A stretch of 64,000 nucleotides of DNA from Congeria kusceri (lineage: Eukaryota; Mollusca; Bivalvia; Myida; Dreissenidae): contig CM051026.1 in NCBI GenBank assembly GCA_027627225.1, positions 4,952,415-5,016,414 of the forward strand, written 5' to 3'. The translations under genes and the position numbers were made by a program. Positions 11,431 through 23,896 of this stretch are shown here, piece after piece (position 1 is the stretch's first letter; each line of letters starts with the position of its first letter). The notes beneath the pieces were generated by a model that ran no database searches, was not told the origin of the DNA, and saw only the letters and a list, made by a program, of their open reading frames with translations.

Positions 11431-11689
11431 GCTGGCTTATGCATTTTGATTCGAAAAATTTGGTTTTCACATTATTTCTACGTTTTTTGTTTATTTTTGC
11501 ATCTTGATTATAGATTTAAGACTATATACGGAATAGTTTTGATACCTCAAATCACCACTTAGAGAGAGGCTTTGGAGATGAATTAGATGCACAAATACCA
11601 TGACTATACCCTATTAGTTTTTTTTATTGTTTCTCTTCAGTCATTGAATCTTAACCCCAAAACAGCTTCTTTGACGGAAGTATCTTTGT

Positions 11690-12400
11690 GAAAACGGCAC
11701 TCTTGTACTTAAAAGTTCATGTCAGGTTAAAGTTTGCGTGCAACAACTCCATATCTCTATATCTACTACAGATTTTGAACTGAAACTTCACACATACCTT
11801 CATGGTCATTATATAAGGTCACTGGCCAATACCCATAATTTTGACCAGCATTTTAGCAGAATTATGCCCCTTTTTGTACTTAAAAGTAAAGTTAAGATTT
11901 TTTTGCAATAGAAAATTCAGGTTAAGGTTTGCGTGCAAGAAGTACATATCTCTTTAACTACTACAGATATTTAATTGAAAGTTCACACGTGTGTAGGGTC
12001 ATTATGTGAGGTCACTGACCAAGGCCCATTACTCTTACCTGCAATTTACAGAATTATGTCCCTTTTTGTGCATAGAAAATCAGGTTAAAGTTTACTTGCA
12101 ACAACTCCATATCTCTATGTCTAGTACATATATTCAATTGCAACTTCAAACATGTCTCCAGGGTCATTATATAAGGTCACTGACCAAGGCCCATAGCTCT
12201 GACCGGTAATTTAGCAGAATTATGCCCCTAATTGTAAATTCAGGTTGAAGTTTGCGTGCAACAACTCCATATCTCAATGACTATAGAACGGATTGAGCTA
12301 TTGTAATGAAACCTCATACATAGATAACTTGTAGCGAGGCCTGACTTTGGACTGTATATGGGGTGGGTGGGATCAAGGTCATTGTAAGTAAAAATACAGG
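11690..12400 (+). repeat. Tandem units of family e with one 140-bp unit at the end
   Basis: Three units of about 180 bp: CAGGTTAAAGTTTGCGTGCA, ACAACTCCATATCTCTAT, ACTACAGATAT, CATTATATAAGGTCACTGGCC, TTTAGCAGAATTATGCCCC. At about 12270 the pattern changes to one unit of the GGGGTGGGTGG family. The DNA between 11440 and 11690 has no recognisable content. Confidence 0.8.
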
Positions 12401-12652
12401 CGCGTAGCAGTAGGGGCCTCAGTTTAAAATCGTTGTAGAAAATCATCACTTCTTTAAGAAGATTTCTCACTGGTATTCAGCTGTTAAGAAAATTGGCCTA
12501 CGACTGCAGTTAGATTGAGGCCGCGGCTGCAGTAGACAATGGGCCGCGATCCTGATTAATAAACCAGTACACAACATGTAAGGAATCTTTCGAGAAATCG
12601 GCGTTTAACTTTTTAAACTCTTATTGAAACACCATGTAAGATACCATTGCTA

Positions 12653-12826
12653 TTTTGTGAATTGTCGGATAACACGAGGTAATTAACACAGTTATGCGCT
12701 TTGTGAATTGTCGGACAACACGAGGTAATTAACACAGTTATGCGCTTTGTGAATTGTCGGACAACACGAAGTAATTAACACAGTTATGCGCTTTGTGAAT
12801 TGTCGGACAACACGAAGTAATTATGC
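12653..12826 (+). repeat. 46-bp tandem array, 4 copies
   Basis: GAATTGTCGG begins at 12659, 12705, 12751 and 12797, an exact 46-bp period. Copies differ by single bases (GGATAACA versus GGACAACA, CGAGG versus CGAAG). No relation to the neighbouring 140- and 180-bp families was seen. Confidence 0.92.
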
Positions 12827-12949
12827 TTTGAACAGATGACAACCAATTATTTATCGAAACAATAACCATTCCATTTTTGGCGAATAAATATAATTTTGCA
12901 AAGAAAAAAGAGTGACAACTTTATTCATTCTTTTCTATAACGGTCAAGG

Positions 12950-13502
12950 TCATCATTACTTAGAATAGAAACTTGAGAAAGCATTGATATATTTTGATGA
13001 TACGTCATACATAGATACTTTATATCGAGACCTCGCCTTAGATTGCATATGGGGTGTGTGGGTGAAGGTAAAGTTAACTGTTACATAAAATTGAAAAACT
13101 GTTTCTGCTCAATAACTAATAAAAATTGAAAACTGTTTCTGCTCAATTACTTGAAAACGCATTGAGATTTTTTAATGAAACTTATTTTTCTGGTTTGTTG
13201 TGATAAAGACCATAACTCTGACAAACCGGTTGAATAGTCGAGCGCTCTGTCCTGAGACAGCTCTTGTTGTACTCTCAGATTAAAGTTTGCATGCAAAAAC
13301 TGCATATCTCTATATCTGCTACAGATATTCAATTAAAACTTTACACATGTCTTCAAGGTCATTATATAAGGTCACTGGCCAAGGCACATAACTGTGACGA
13401 GCATTTTAGCATAATTAAGCCCCTTTTTTGTAGTGATAAAGGGCAGTTACTCTGACAAAGCGGTTGAATAGTCGCGCACTGTCCTGAGACAGCTCTTGTT
13501 TT
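12950..13502 (+). repeat. Mixed array: 140-bp units then the 3' part of a family e element
   Basis: 12950-13200 holds two diverged units of the GGGGTGGGTGG family, including a short duplication of AAAATTGAAAAACTGTTTCTG near 13088-13140. 13256-13502 has family e units and the family e 3' end, TTGAATAGTCGCGC ... GTCCTGAGACAGCTCTTGTT. The shadow frames here are not genes. Confidence 0.75.
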
Positions 13503-13634
13503 AGCATTATATTACCAAAGAGCAGTTGTAGTCTGTAGTAACCATCTTGTTTTGCAGAGGTTTATTGTTTACAGTTTTTAAAATATCAACAGTTAATTGT
13601 GGATACAATTGATAATTATTTGTGTATACGTTTA

Positions 13635-14208
13635 CAGTAGAACCACGATTATGCAAATTGCGATTATGTGAAAAGATGGTGTACTACTAACAACTGCTGC
13701 AGTCCCGTCATTTTGCCATCGCTATTCAGTGTGAAAAAAGATGATATAATCGCGTTTATACCCAAAATGCAATTATACGAACAATTATCATGGTCCGATG
13801 ACAAATATGTGTGAAAAAGATGTGATTATACAAATTACTGACAGGCGGATGTTTTGACACGGGTGACAGCCACCATCCTTTGTTTCGCATAATGCAGCGC
13901 GTAAGTTGAGACACATTGTGCTACAAACTTATCTGATAGGTCGTTGCGTAATTTAGGCAAAATTTTACACAACCAATATGTCTGTTGTTTATAAAATAAT
14001 AATTATTGAATTAATATTTAAATTCAACCTGATATTATAGTTATTATGTTTTAATACACAGTAATCCTTTGTTATGATTATGAGTAAAATTATGCAGTAA
14101 TACTGAAATTACAGAAAGATGTTCCGTATTTTTAAGAAATATGGAAAATGCGATTATACAAGTCATCACGTCGGTCCGGTGACTATTAGTACAATCACGA
14201 TTGGGCTG
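13635..14208. mobile_element. TA-flanked MITE (Tigger/pogo-like)
   Basis: The left end is CAGTAGAACCACGATTATGC; the right end read inward is CAGCCCAATCGTGATTGTAC. Both are flanked by TA (13633-13634 and 14209-14210). Near both ends occur ATTATGCAAAT/ATTATACAAGT-type motifs. No long frame, so it is non-autonomous. An end fragment of the same family lies at 62847-62912. Confidence 0.7.
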
Positions 14209-14211
14209 TAA

Positions 14212-16400
14212 TTCTCATAATTCTGGTCTGACTTGATCTGTGAAATAGTTGTGGTCCTGCACAGTCTGTCAAAGTTTTAATTGGTAAAAATATAAAGCAA
14301 TAGCAAGAATTTGCTCTCGTGTATTTGTGCATATTAGAGAATTCTTCCATGTCCATTCATAATTTTTCTTCATGCACTGCTTGCTTGTAAATAGAAAATC
14401 CCTCCATGTTTGTTCTATCAACTGCAAACATGTCTGCAATATATCTATCTTTTTCTGGATCTAAACAAAACATAAAGTCTTAATTTTTAAATATTTATAG
14501 GTATTAAATGTGAAAGTAAAGTTCATTATTAATATAAGAGTAAAGTGTATTGTACTGGATTGTTATTACCTCCATCGGTCTAAATTGTGTTGGCTATTTG
14601 TGTATTTTACTCTTCTCTTGCATTGAATGTGCATAAGGAGTAGGTGCGTTAAGGGTCAATTTAGGCCTCAATTTGAAAATTAACGAAAATTTGTATCACT
14701 GAATAGGCCATTTGTTCAATTTTAAGGGTGTAATATTTTTAAAATCTTACAACCATACATATGTTTACGCTACAACGTCAAACACGACTACTGATAAGCG
14801 TTGTGGCTTAATTTGACGTTACTTCTGGAGATGACGTCGTAGTGTATTTTTTGGCGTGCCGTTGATGCTTACTACTCGACTAATTACAAACACACGTCCA
14901 ACAAATTCAACAAATGTTTAGAGATACAGATTACAAAAATGTATCGAATGTAAAAACAATGATTTTGTGTTGTTGCATGTTGCAAATTCAATGATTGGAA
15001 ATATTACACTGAAAGTTCAGCCTTTTCCGACAATCCCGCATTTTAGAGAGAAAAAAATGTGTTGTTATTTTTTACAATTCGGATCATTCTAAAGCAGGCA
15101 AGGATATAATATTGAATAAAATGTTAGTTGAACTCTTACATACGGAAATTTTAACATGCATACATCAGATTCAAGAAAACAACAACACATGTCGCAGTAT
15201 CAGACTTCGAAGATGGTCGGCTTTGCGATAAAAACGTCTTATTTTTGATAGTATGATTTTTATAGTTAGATTAAACTGTTAATCTAGTTTATCAATTAAG
15301 TGTTTCAAACTGAATTAGTCCGGTATTCATTTTTAAAGTAGACATTGTTCTTCTCAAATCCTATTGCGCGGTAATGGACATGACCGGACCTTCGTATTTT
15401 ATAATTTACATCTACACTGTATTCAATACGAAGAAGCAAAGATAATACCACAGTTTAGTATATATTAATATATATTTACTATCAGTTTAATAAATCTGTA
15501 CTTATTCATTTCAAAAAGAAACTATTTTATATGTATTAAATTTAGTAGCGCAGAGAACTGAGATATCCTTACTTTAAGAAAAATAATCTAAATTGAATGA
15601 TGGTGAAAAACGTGAATAGTTGTTCGTGTGAAAATTAAATATTTTTATGATATGCAGAAAATCTACATTTTCCATTTAAGAACGATATGCCTATTCACTC
15701 AGGGAATAAACAATCGAAGAAAATATGCTGCAATGATGCTACACTTCATGAAAGCTTGTCAGTAAGTTTCATTACCACATTCGTGGTATTAGAGTAACAC
15801 GATCCGCATATATACCTATCCACGAATAGTTTAAATTCGGTCACAAATATTGTAGAGGAATAATTTCCATTCATTAATATCACAAACATAAACACAAGTT
15901 TATTTGAATATCACAAAAAATACCACATGCTCTCCTGTGTGAAATATTTTAATTGCTAAACATGTGATATCCAATTGAAAAGATTGGATAAAATTGAACA
16001 ATAATTTGATTATGATAGACATTTGTGGAAGCGTCCATTATATGTGGGACGGAACAACGCTTTCTGTATGTTTATCACGTGCAATACGTGCTTAACATCA
16101 GTAAGCGTCGTAGTCTACATTGGATAGATATAGAGCATTATTGAGCATTGAAACTTGACCATGCTCTTGATTAATCTTTTTCCCGAAAAGGGTAAAACAC
16201 ATCAAAGAAATGACAACTCACTGGTACAGTAAATCTGTGTATATTTACACTACTATCTATATGAATAAATGGTTCGGGCGCAGGATTTAGTGTTAGGGGG
16301 GCGTAAACTTTTGATTGTGCAGTTGTAACCCCATGATGTCTATGGGTCTGCAGTGATCAGCTACAGATCCGTATCAAAGATATATAATAAATCTCTGCAT
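14212..16400. other. Non-coding stretch
   Basis: AT-rich unique-looking DNA with no recognised gene or repeat. A TGACGTCG and nearby ACGTCA motifs at about 14775-14840 are isolated. No long open frames. Confidence 0.55.
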
Positions 16401-16443
16401 ATCATCATCATCATCATCGTCATCATTATCATCGCCATCATCA
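16401..16443 (+). repeat. (ATC)n microsatellite
   Basis: About 14 triplets of ATC with a few substitutions (GTC, ATT, GCC). It explains the Ile-rich open frame at 16353-16535, which is not supported as a gene. Confidence 0.9.
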
Positions 16444-18645
16444 AATGCAGTTGTTTTGACAAATTATGTTTGAAAGACATGCTGGTTCATCTGTATCTCA
16501 TGCACCTGTTTTGGCAGAAAATTGTCCCTGTTTGATGTGCCTGACCACTAAATACGTATTTGACATTCAATGTTATTTATGACTTGAATATCGTTCAACT
16601 TGTAAAATCAGTAGCCTACTACATTTCAACGCACACACATTGAAAATTATTTGCATTAATCATTTACCGAAGTTTCTCTTTTTGAAATGAATGTTTTAAG
16701 TAACTTACACGTACACAATCATGCTCATCAATTGTCTGCAAATGTGCTTTACACTGTGCTTTTGCTCATCTAAATGAACTAACGGGCAGACAGAAGAACA
16801 TGTTTTTTTAATAAAATATTATGAAAGATACTCGTATTTTTGCGTATGATCTGACAAATAAGTTTGTTATTCGTTGCTCCGTAGCCGATTTTTAACACAA
16901 TTTGTCACATATCGAGAACTCAGACAATCCTTCCTAGTTAATTGTTTGGTTTTCATTATTTTTGCCTGAAAAGGCGACATATAGGTGTTACTTTTGCCTG
17001 CATCGGCGGTATCACACGGAAATTGGCTTTTAAGTGAAATTCTTAATTGATTAGTAAGCAACTTGTCATTAGTGCCTCAATGATGTCGCTGCACTTGCAG
17101 TTTACTGTCTGTTGTTAATGCACTTAACACCAGTCATCCAACAGAACACGACTGTTAACACGCATTCAATGTGTCGTTCAGTTTTTGTTATTACTACTAA
17201 ATAAAACAATTAAGAACATTGCTAGCATTATCGGCTTATATTTGAAGGTAAATACTTTCTACATGCATTAGATCTAATAGCAGATAAAAAATCTTACCTG
17301 ATTTGATATTTCAATAATACAACATGTATTAGATCAACTGATGTTCGATTTGAAAATAATCATAACACACTATACTAGTTCGACACTCTTTCCAATGATG
17401 TGATTTTCCTAGCCCAAAATACAGTATTTACCAGCACTGCCACATTCCATTTTTTCACGATGTTGCTAGAAATACAACGTATTTAAAAGAGGACACATTT
17501 GTTCATACCGTACAGTAGGCATTATACTCCATATTTTTCTTCTTGAGATTCTTGCTTACACTTCCGTCGAAAACATTTTTTTCATGATGTCTAACACATT
17601 GAATTGAGTTTGTATTTTCAAGATTGAAGATTCTTTCTGAACTATGTCGGAAGTTATTTTCCAAAATTTTGACGATTCCATTACGTCACATAGCTAACCT
17701 TTGATTATTGTAGTGGCCTAGCGTGAACAGTACAGTATCGGATAGGGCCAACACAATATGCCCCCACCTGATTGATGGTGGGGGGGATACAAATATATAG
17801 ATCTATATAAACTTTATGATGTTAAGATTTATATTTTAAAGACTTTTTTTTAGATTAAACCAACCCAATCAGAAGTCTCAGAAGTTGATATTGTACGAAT
17901 TAAAAATGCACTTAATTTCTGAATATTTGGTTGATAAATCCAACAGTATCTTTCACTATTCTAAAAAATTTCTAAATTCTATTTAGATCCTGATCGATAT
18001 AAAAATCTATCCAAATACATAGCTTTCATTTTAAACATATTTATAGCTTTCATTTTAAACATATTTAGTCCGAATTGGTGTTCATATATGAGACTCGCGA
18101 AACCTTTAAATCAGCTGTCACCATAATTAGTATCATTCATAAAGACCACATGTTATAGTTAGCTGCAAAAAAAATTTCGAATTACAAAATTATGTGTTTC
18201 ATGTCATAGATTACATATAGAAACAGGCCGATGGAATAGACCAGATGACCGGTATCATAACAATCACCTTGTGAAGGGGTTTCAATCTTTTATCCGAAAT
18301 GCAAAAAAAAGTATTAATGTCATGGTTATCATGTAGTGATTAAGTTAATGTTGTGTAATATGATTTTTGTAAGTAATAATGCATAAAGATTTTAATATCA
18401 AAGCCTGTTTACATTTGTGAAATTCTAGTCATTAATTTACTAAATTCTGTGTTGTTGTTCTTTATTTTATATTTTTTCCCCGCTCCAACTGGACACTTTT
18501 CCAAAAATGTCAGAGAACCAAGAAATAAAAAAACTCTGGCCTAAAATAAATAGGTTCAATCTACTATAGTGTACTTATGTGCCCTTGGTCACTGTAGCAT
18601 AGTAACATATTGCTGATTTCTGTCACACAAAGATTTTAAAGGGGG
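16444..18645. other. Non-coding stretch with a 24-bp duplication
   Basis: No gene recognised. A perfect 24-bp tandem duplication (unit beginning ATAGCTTTCATTTTAAAC) occupies 18019-18066. A short inverted repeat CCCCCACC ... GGTGGGGGG lies at 17761-17788. Confidence 0.6.
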
Positions 18646-18649
18646 CATA

Positions 18650-19135
18650 TCGACAGCATTTCCTGTAAATATATAGATACATATTAAATTTACTGTATAT
18701 CAATATATTTTTCTAGTGGAAGTAATATATAAGAAACAAGAAATGTCTTTAAAACAGACGAAGGTGTTGAAATTAATATTGAGATATCATTTTTACCTTT
18801 AACATAACAGAGGGCCAAGATGATCGGTTATGTAACTTCTCAGACCCCAGATTTTTCGGTCCTGACCTATGTAAGGAGACTTTTCGTAACCCAGATTTTT
18901 GGACACCATAAGAAAACTTCTAGGACCCCAAAATTAATTTGAGATGAATTCAATTATTATTAATATCTATACCTTGAATAAACCAATCGTACAGCTCCAT
19001 ATCCAAAATAATCGACGTTAATTAAGATAATTGTTAACTGAATTTGTCTGGCCATTTTAACAAATTAGCAGTGTAAGAAAATAATTGCTGGCATGAATGA
19101 AAATTAGAATGTATCAGACATATATGACAAATACA
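18650..19135 (-). repeat. Inverted, unexpanded copy of the 4.8-5.6 kb repeat
   Basis: Read on the minus strand, this region matches the flanks of the 41-bp array in order (see 4830-5640). Where the other copy has 12 units, this one has about one diverged unit (ATCTGGG ... ACCGAAAAATCTGGGGTCTG). The array therefore expanded in the other copy or collapsed here. Confidence 0.75.
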
Positions 19136-19158
19136 ACAATATCTTCCACTATGAGAAC

Positions 19159-19425
19159 ATATGTTTATAATTAGCCTAAGTTCTAGAGTGTAGGTCGACG
19201 ATATGTTTATAATTAGCCTAAGTTCTAGAGTGTAGGTCGAGGATATGTTTATAATTAGCCTAAGGTTTAGAGTGTAGGTCGAGGATATGTTTATAATTAG
19301 CCTAAGGTCTAGAGTGTAGGTCGAGGATATGTTTATAATTAGCCTAAGGTCTAGAGTGTAGGTCGAGGATATGTTTATAATTAGCCTAAGGTCTAGAGTG
19401 TAGGTCGAGGATATGTTTATAACAT
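19159..19425 (+). repeat. 42-bp tandem array, 6 copies plus partial
   Basis: ATATGTTTAT recurs at 19159, 19201, 19243, 19285, 19327, 19369 and 19411, an exact 42-bp period. Units contain AATTAGCCTAAGGTCTAGAG and GTGTAGGTCGAGG; copies differ by one or two bases. The last three are identical. Confidence 0.95.
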
Positions 19426-19862
19426 TTTATAATTTTCGTATCAAGTAGCAGTGTTGTCCTCCACTTGAAGCAAATAAAATATAATTTAGTCGAAGTTTCT
19501 TCAATTTAGCGATAGAATTTTTCATGTTTTGGGTGTTCATAAAAATGTTTTCCATGCTTTTTTTGTGGGCAAATTCAGTAATTTAGGGAGTGTACTGTTG
19601 TATCAGGTCTTTCTTTATTGCAAGGAAGAACATCTGTCATAAATGATATTATGTACTATGATGATGTAAAAAGGACTACGAATCAATCAAATTCAGTATC
19701 TTGGCCTCTGTATATCCAGCTCATTTCATAGTCAAGTTGTTAAGCTAAACCAGTGTATCTGTTGCTATTATTCTAAGACATTTCTTGGCAGCTATGATTT
19801 GGTACTATGTGCCAAGATGATGGATGTATTATTACTCATAAAGAGAGCTTATGCCTTGTTAG
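19426..19862. other. Spacer between two tandem arrays
   Basis: AT-rich DNA without a recognised gene or repeat. It separates the 42-bp and 60-bp arrays. Confidence 0.6.
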
Positions 19863-21683
19863 AATGTGTATGTATGTTCGGGCTTATAATGTTCACCCTG
19901 TCCATGGGTACGTACGTATGTAAGTGTGTATGTATGTTCGGGCATATAGTGTTCACCCTGTCCATGGGTACATACGTATGTAAGTGTGTATGTATGTTCA
20001 GGCTTATAGTGTTCACCCTGTCTATGGGTATATACGTATGTGTGTATGTATGTTCAGGCTTATAGTGTTCACCCTGTCCATGGGTATGTACGTATGTAAG
20101 TGTGTATGTATGTTCGGGCTTATAGTGTTCACCCTGTCCATGGGTACGTACGTATGTAAATATGTATGTATGTTCGGGCTTATAGTGTTCACCCTGTCCA
20201 TGGGTACGTACGTATGTAAGTGTGTATGTATGTTGAGGCTTATAGTGTTCACCCTGTCTATGGGTACGTACGTATGTAAGTGTGTATGTATGTTCGTATG
20301 TTGGGGCTTATAGTGTTCACCCTGTCCATGGGTACATACGTATGTAAGTGTGTATGTATGTTCAGGCTTATAGTGTTCACCCTGTCCATGGGTACGTACT
20401 TATGTAAGTGTGTATGTATGTTCAGGCTTATAGTGTTCTCCCTGTCCATGGGTATGTACGTATGTGTGTATGTATGTTCGGGCTTTTAGTGTTCACCCTG
20501 TCCATGGGTACATACGTACGTAAGTGTGTATGTATGTTCAGGCTTATAGTGTTCACCCTGTCCATGGGTATGTACGTATGTAAGTGTGTATGTATGTTGG
20601 GGCTTATAGTGTTCACCCTGTCCATGGGTATGTACGTATGTAAGTGTGTATGTATGTTGGGGCTTATAGTGTTCACCCTGTCCATGGGTATGTACGTATG
20701 TAAGTGTGTATGTATGTTCAGGCTTATAGTGTTCACCCTGTCCATGGGTACGTACGTATGTAAGTGTGTATGTATGTTCGGGCTTATAGTGTTCACCCTG
20801 CCATGGGCACGTACGTATGTAAGTGTGTATGTATGTTCGGGCTTATAGTGTTCACCCTGTCCATGGGTACATACGTATGTAAGTGTGTATGTATGTTCGG
20901 GCTTATAGTGTTCACCCTGTCCATGGGTATGTACGTATGTAAGTGTGTATGTATGTTGGGGCTTATAGTATTCACCCTGTCCATGGGTACATACGTATGT
21001 AAGTGTGTATGTATGTTGGGGCTTATAGTGTTCACCCTGTCCATGGGTATGTACGTATGTAAGTGTGTATGTATGTTGGGGCTTATAGTGTTCACCTGTC
21101 CATGGGTACGTACATATGTAAGTGGGTATGTATGTTTGGGCTTAAAGTGTTCACCTGTCCATGGGTACGTACGTATGTAAGTGTGTATGTATGTTCGGGC
21201 TTATAGTGTTCACCTGTCCATGGGTACGTACGTATGTAAGTGTGTATGTATGTTGGGGCTTAAAGTGTTCACCTGTCCATGGGTACGTACGTATGTAAGT
21301 GTGTATGTATGTTTGGGCTTAAAGTGTTCACCTGTCCATGGGTACGTACGTATGTAAGTGGGTATGTATGTTGGGGCTTAAAGTGTTCACCCTGTCCATG
21401 GGTACGTACGTATGTAAGTGTGTATGTATGTTCGGGCTTATAGTGTTCACCCTGCCATGGGCACGTACGTATGTAAGTGTGTATGTATGTTCGGGCTTAT
21501 AGTGTTCACCCTGTCCATGGGTACATACGTATGTAAGTGTGTATGTATGTTCAGGCTTATAGTGTTCACCCTGTCCATGGGTATGTACGTATGTAAGTGT
21601 GTATGTATGTTGGGGCTTATAGTGTTCACCCTGTCCATGGGTACGTACGTATGTAAGTGTGTATGTATGTTCGTATGTTCGGA
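19863..21683 (+). repeat. 60-bp satellite, 30 copies
   Basis: The unit holds GTGTGTATGTATGTT(C/G)GGGC, TTATAGTGTTCACCCTGT, CCATGGGTACGTACGTATG and TAAG. Counting CATGGG/TATGGG gives 30 units. Most are 60 bp; several at 21080-21360 lost one C (CACCTGTCC), some lost 4 bp, and one near 20286 gained about 10 bp. Because 60 is a multiple of three, both strands have long repeat-peptide frames (20 residues per unit: CMFGLIVFTLSMGTYVCKCV on +, MDRVNTISPNIHTHLHTYVP on -). Frames break where indels occur, so I treat them as satellite shadows. Confidence 0.97.
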
Positions 21684-22790
21684 TTTTTGTCTGGTCAATA
21701 ACTTTGTCCAGCATTGGATGATTTTCAGAAATCTTAAGCATAATGAGACGGCATGTCACTCACAAGGACCTGGTTCCTATGTCCAACTTCAAAGTCACAC
21801 TTAAAGGTCAAAGGTCAAATATGAGAATTTAAGCCATAGACCCTGTCCGGAGCATAATTTTGTTCAGCATGGAAGGAATTTCAAATAACTTAGCACAAGT
21901 GTTAAGCATCGTGCAACGGTGTGTCGTGGGCAAGAACCAATTCTCTAGGTTCAAGGTCAAGGTTACACTTAAAGGTCAAATTTCAAATATAAGAATTTAA
22001 GCTGTAGATACAGTCCGGAGCATAATTTTGCCCAGCAGAGAAGCATTTTCAAATAACTTGGCAGTCAAGGTCACACTTAAAGGTCCAAGGTCAAATATAA
22101 AAATTTAAGTCATAGACCCTGATGGGAGCATAATATTATCCAGCAGTGAAGAATTTTCAAATAACTTGGTTCAAGCGATAAGCATCATGCAGCGGAGTGT
22201 GGCGTGCAAGAATCATATGCTTTATCCCAAGGTCAAGGTCACACTTAAAGATCAAAGATCAAGTTAATGTATATATGTTAAGATTCTTGTCCAGGCAATT
22301 ACTGTCCAGCATTGAAGGATTTTTCAATAACTTTGCAGATGGTGATGGTGATACCCATTATAAGATGGTGTGTCCTGTGTAACAACTAGGCCCGAGGTCA
22401 TGGTCACACTTAAAGGTCAAAGGTCAAATATAAGAATTAATACCATGGACTCTGTCGGAGCATAATTTTGTATGGCATGAAAGAATGTTCAAATTACTTG
22501 ACAGAAGTGATAAGCATTATGAGACAGCATGTGTCGTGCAACAACCTTTGGTCCAAGGTCAAGGTCACACTTAAAGGTCAAATATAAGCGTTTAAGTCAT
22601 TGACTTTGACCGAAATATAATTTTGCCTGGCATGGAAGCATTTTCAAATTTCTTGGCAGAAGTGATAAGCATTATGAGACGACATGTGGCATTTAAGAAC
22701 CAGGTCTGTAGCTGAAACTTCAAGGTCACTAATTAAGGTAAAAGGTCAAATAATTGTTGAGAGCATAATATTGTAATGCATGCGGGATTT
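21684..22790 (+). repeat. Tandem array of about 170-bp units rich in AGGTCA
   Basis: About six units with GTCCGGAGCATAATTTTG, CCAGCA(G/T)(G/T)GAAG, TTTTCAAATAACTTGGCA, AAGTGATAAGCAT, GTGTCGTGCAAGAA, CAAGGTCAAGGTCACACTTA and AAAGGTCAAAGGTCAAATAT. Same family as 10240-10740. It starts directly after the last partial 60-bp satellite unit. Confidence 0.85.
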
Positions 22791-23285
22791 TTTAGTTTTA
22801 TTTGGAAGAAATACAAATCATGTGAATTATGAGTGGATTTTTGCTAAAAAAGGAAACATTTGTTTGAATGAATTTTATTTTCCTACCTTAAACTTAATAA
22901 TATGGCTTCCTATTTAATAGTATACACGACATGTATATCGAATGCAAACGGAATTATATAAATGCCAGTAAGCAAATCAATCATCAACGAGCCATGCAGA
23001 ATAATGGATAAATCGCGATAGTTAGGAGCATCGATTGTAAATGATGCGTAGCCTACTGAATCAAAAGTAGGTCATACGATGCGTGCTCGTGCTTTTCCAT
23101 ACTGCAGTTTAAAATTAACACATTACAGTAATTTGTTGTCAATATATTCAGAATAAGAATCAGTAACTAGAAATAACACTTTCACAACGAGTGAAAAGTA
23201 ACCGATGAAGCGCCTTAATTTAATGGACATTTTTTATGAATTACGTTTTTATGCCGAGGTTAGTGGAGGGTTTTTAATGAATTTA
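22791..23285. other. Non-coding stretch
   Basis: Unique-looking DNA without a recognised gene, repeat or RNA. Confidence 0.55.
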
Positions 23286-23896
23286 CTTTTTTATGCCCCC
23301 GGGAACTTGATGAAGGAGGCATATAGTGATCATCCTGTCCCTCCTTCCTTCCATCCTTCCGTCCGTGACAAGGTTAAGTAGATATTACCGTTTCGTCTAG
23401 CACCAACACCGCTTACTACAACACTTTTATACTTACACAGTTGTTGCTAATGACCATTCCCTATCCACCCATATCACCCACCCTTACTTTGACCTTGACC
23501 TAATTTGGAATTATGATGATTCAAAAGTGCCATTTCTTGGTTAACTAGATTTTACCGTTTCGTTTAGCAGCAACACCGCTTACTTCTACACTTAGATATT
23601 TACACAGTTGTTACTTATGACCATTCCCAATCCACCCTTATCATCCAACCTCACTTTGACCTTGACCTAATTTGCACTTAGAATAATTTGAAAATGTCAT
23701 TTCTTGGTTAACTAGATTTTACTGTTTCGTCTAGCACCAACACCGCTTACTACAACACTTGGATATTTACACAGTTTTTACTTATGACCGTTCCCCATTT
23801 ACCCATATCACCCAACTGCAATTTGACCTTGACCTAATCTGGATTAAGAAATGGGCTACCCAGCACCAATGTGTTTATCAAACACAGAATCTTGTC
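23286..23896 (+). mobile_element. Hairpin-headed array element, family a
   Basis: The head TTATGCCCCCGGGAACTTGATGAAGGAGGCAT can fold, followed by a (CCTTCC/GTCC) tract at 23333-23367. Three units of about 165 bp follow with GGTTAACTAGATTTTACCG, CAACACCGCTTACTACAAC, TTGGATATTTACACAGTT, CACTTTGACCTTGACCTAAT. The 3' end is GTGTTTATCAAACACAGAAT. The copy nested at 47468-47936 keeps CGGGGGCAT just before that end; this copy has lost it. Here the AGGTCA motifs lie on the minus strand. Confidence 0.8.

Noticed and set aside
19799..21804. Long repeat-peptide open frames on both strands (up to 146 codons)
   Set aside because: They follow from the 60-bp satellite period being a multiple of three. Indels shift them, and both strands are equally open.
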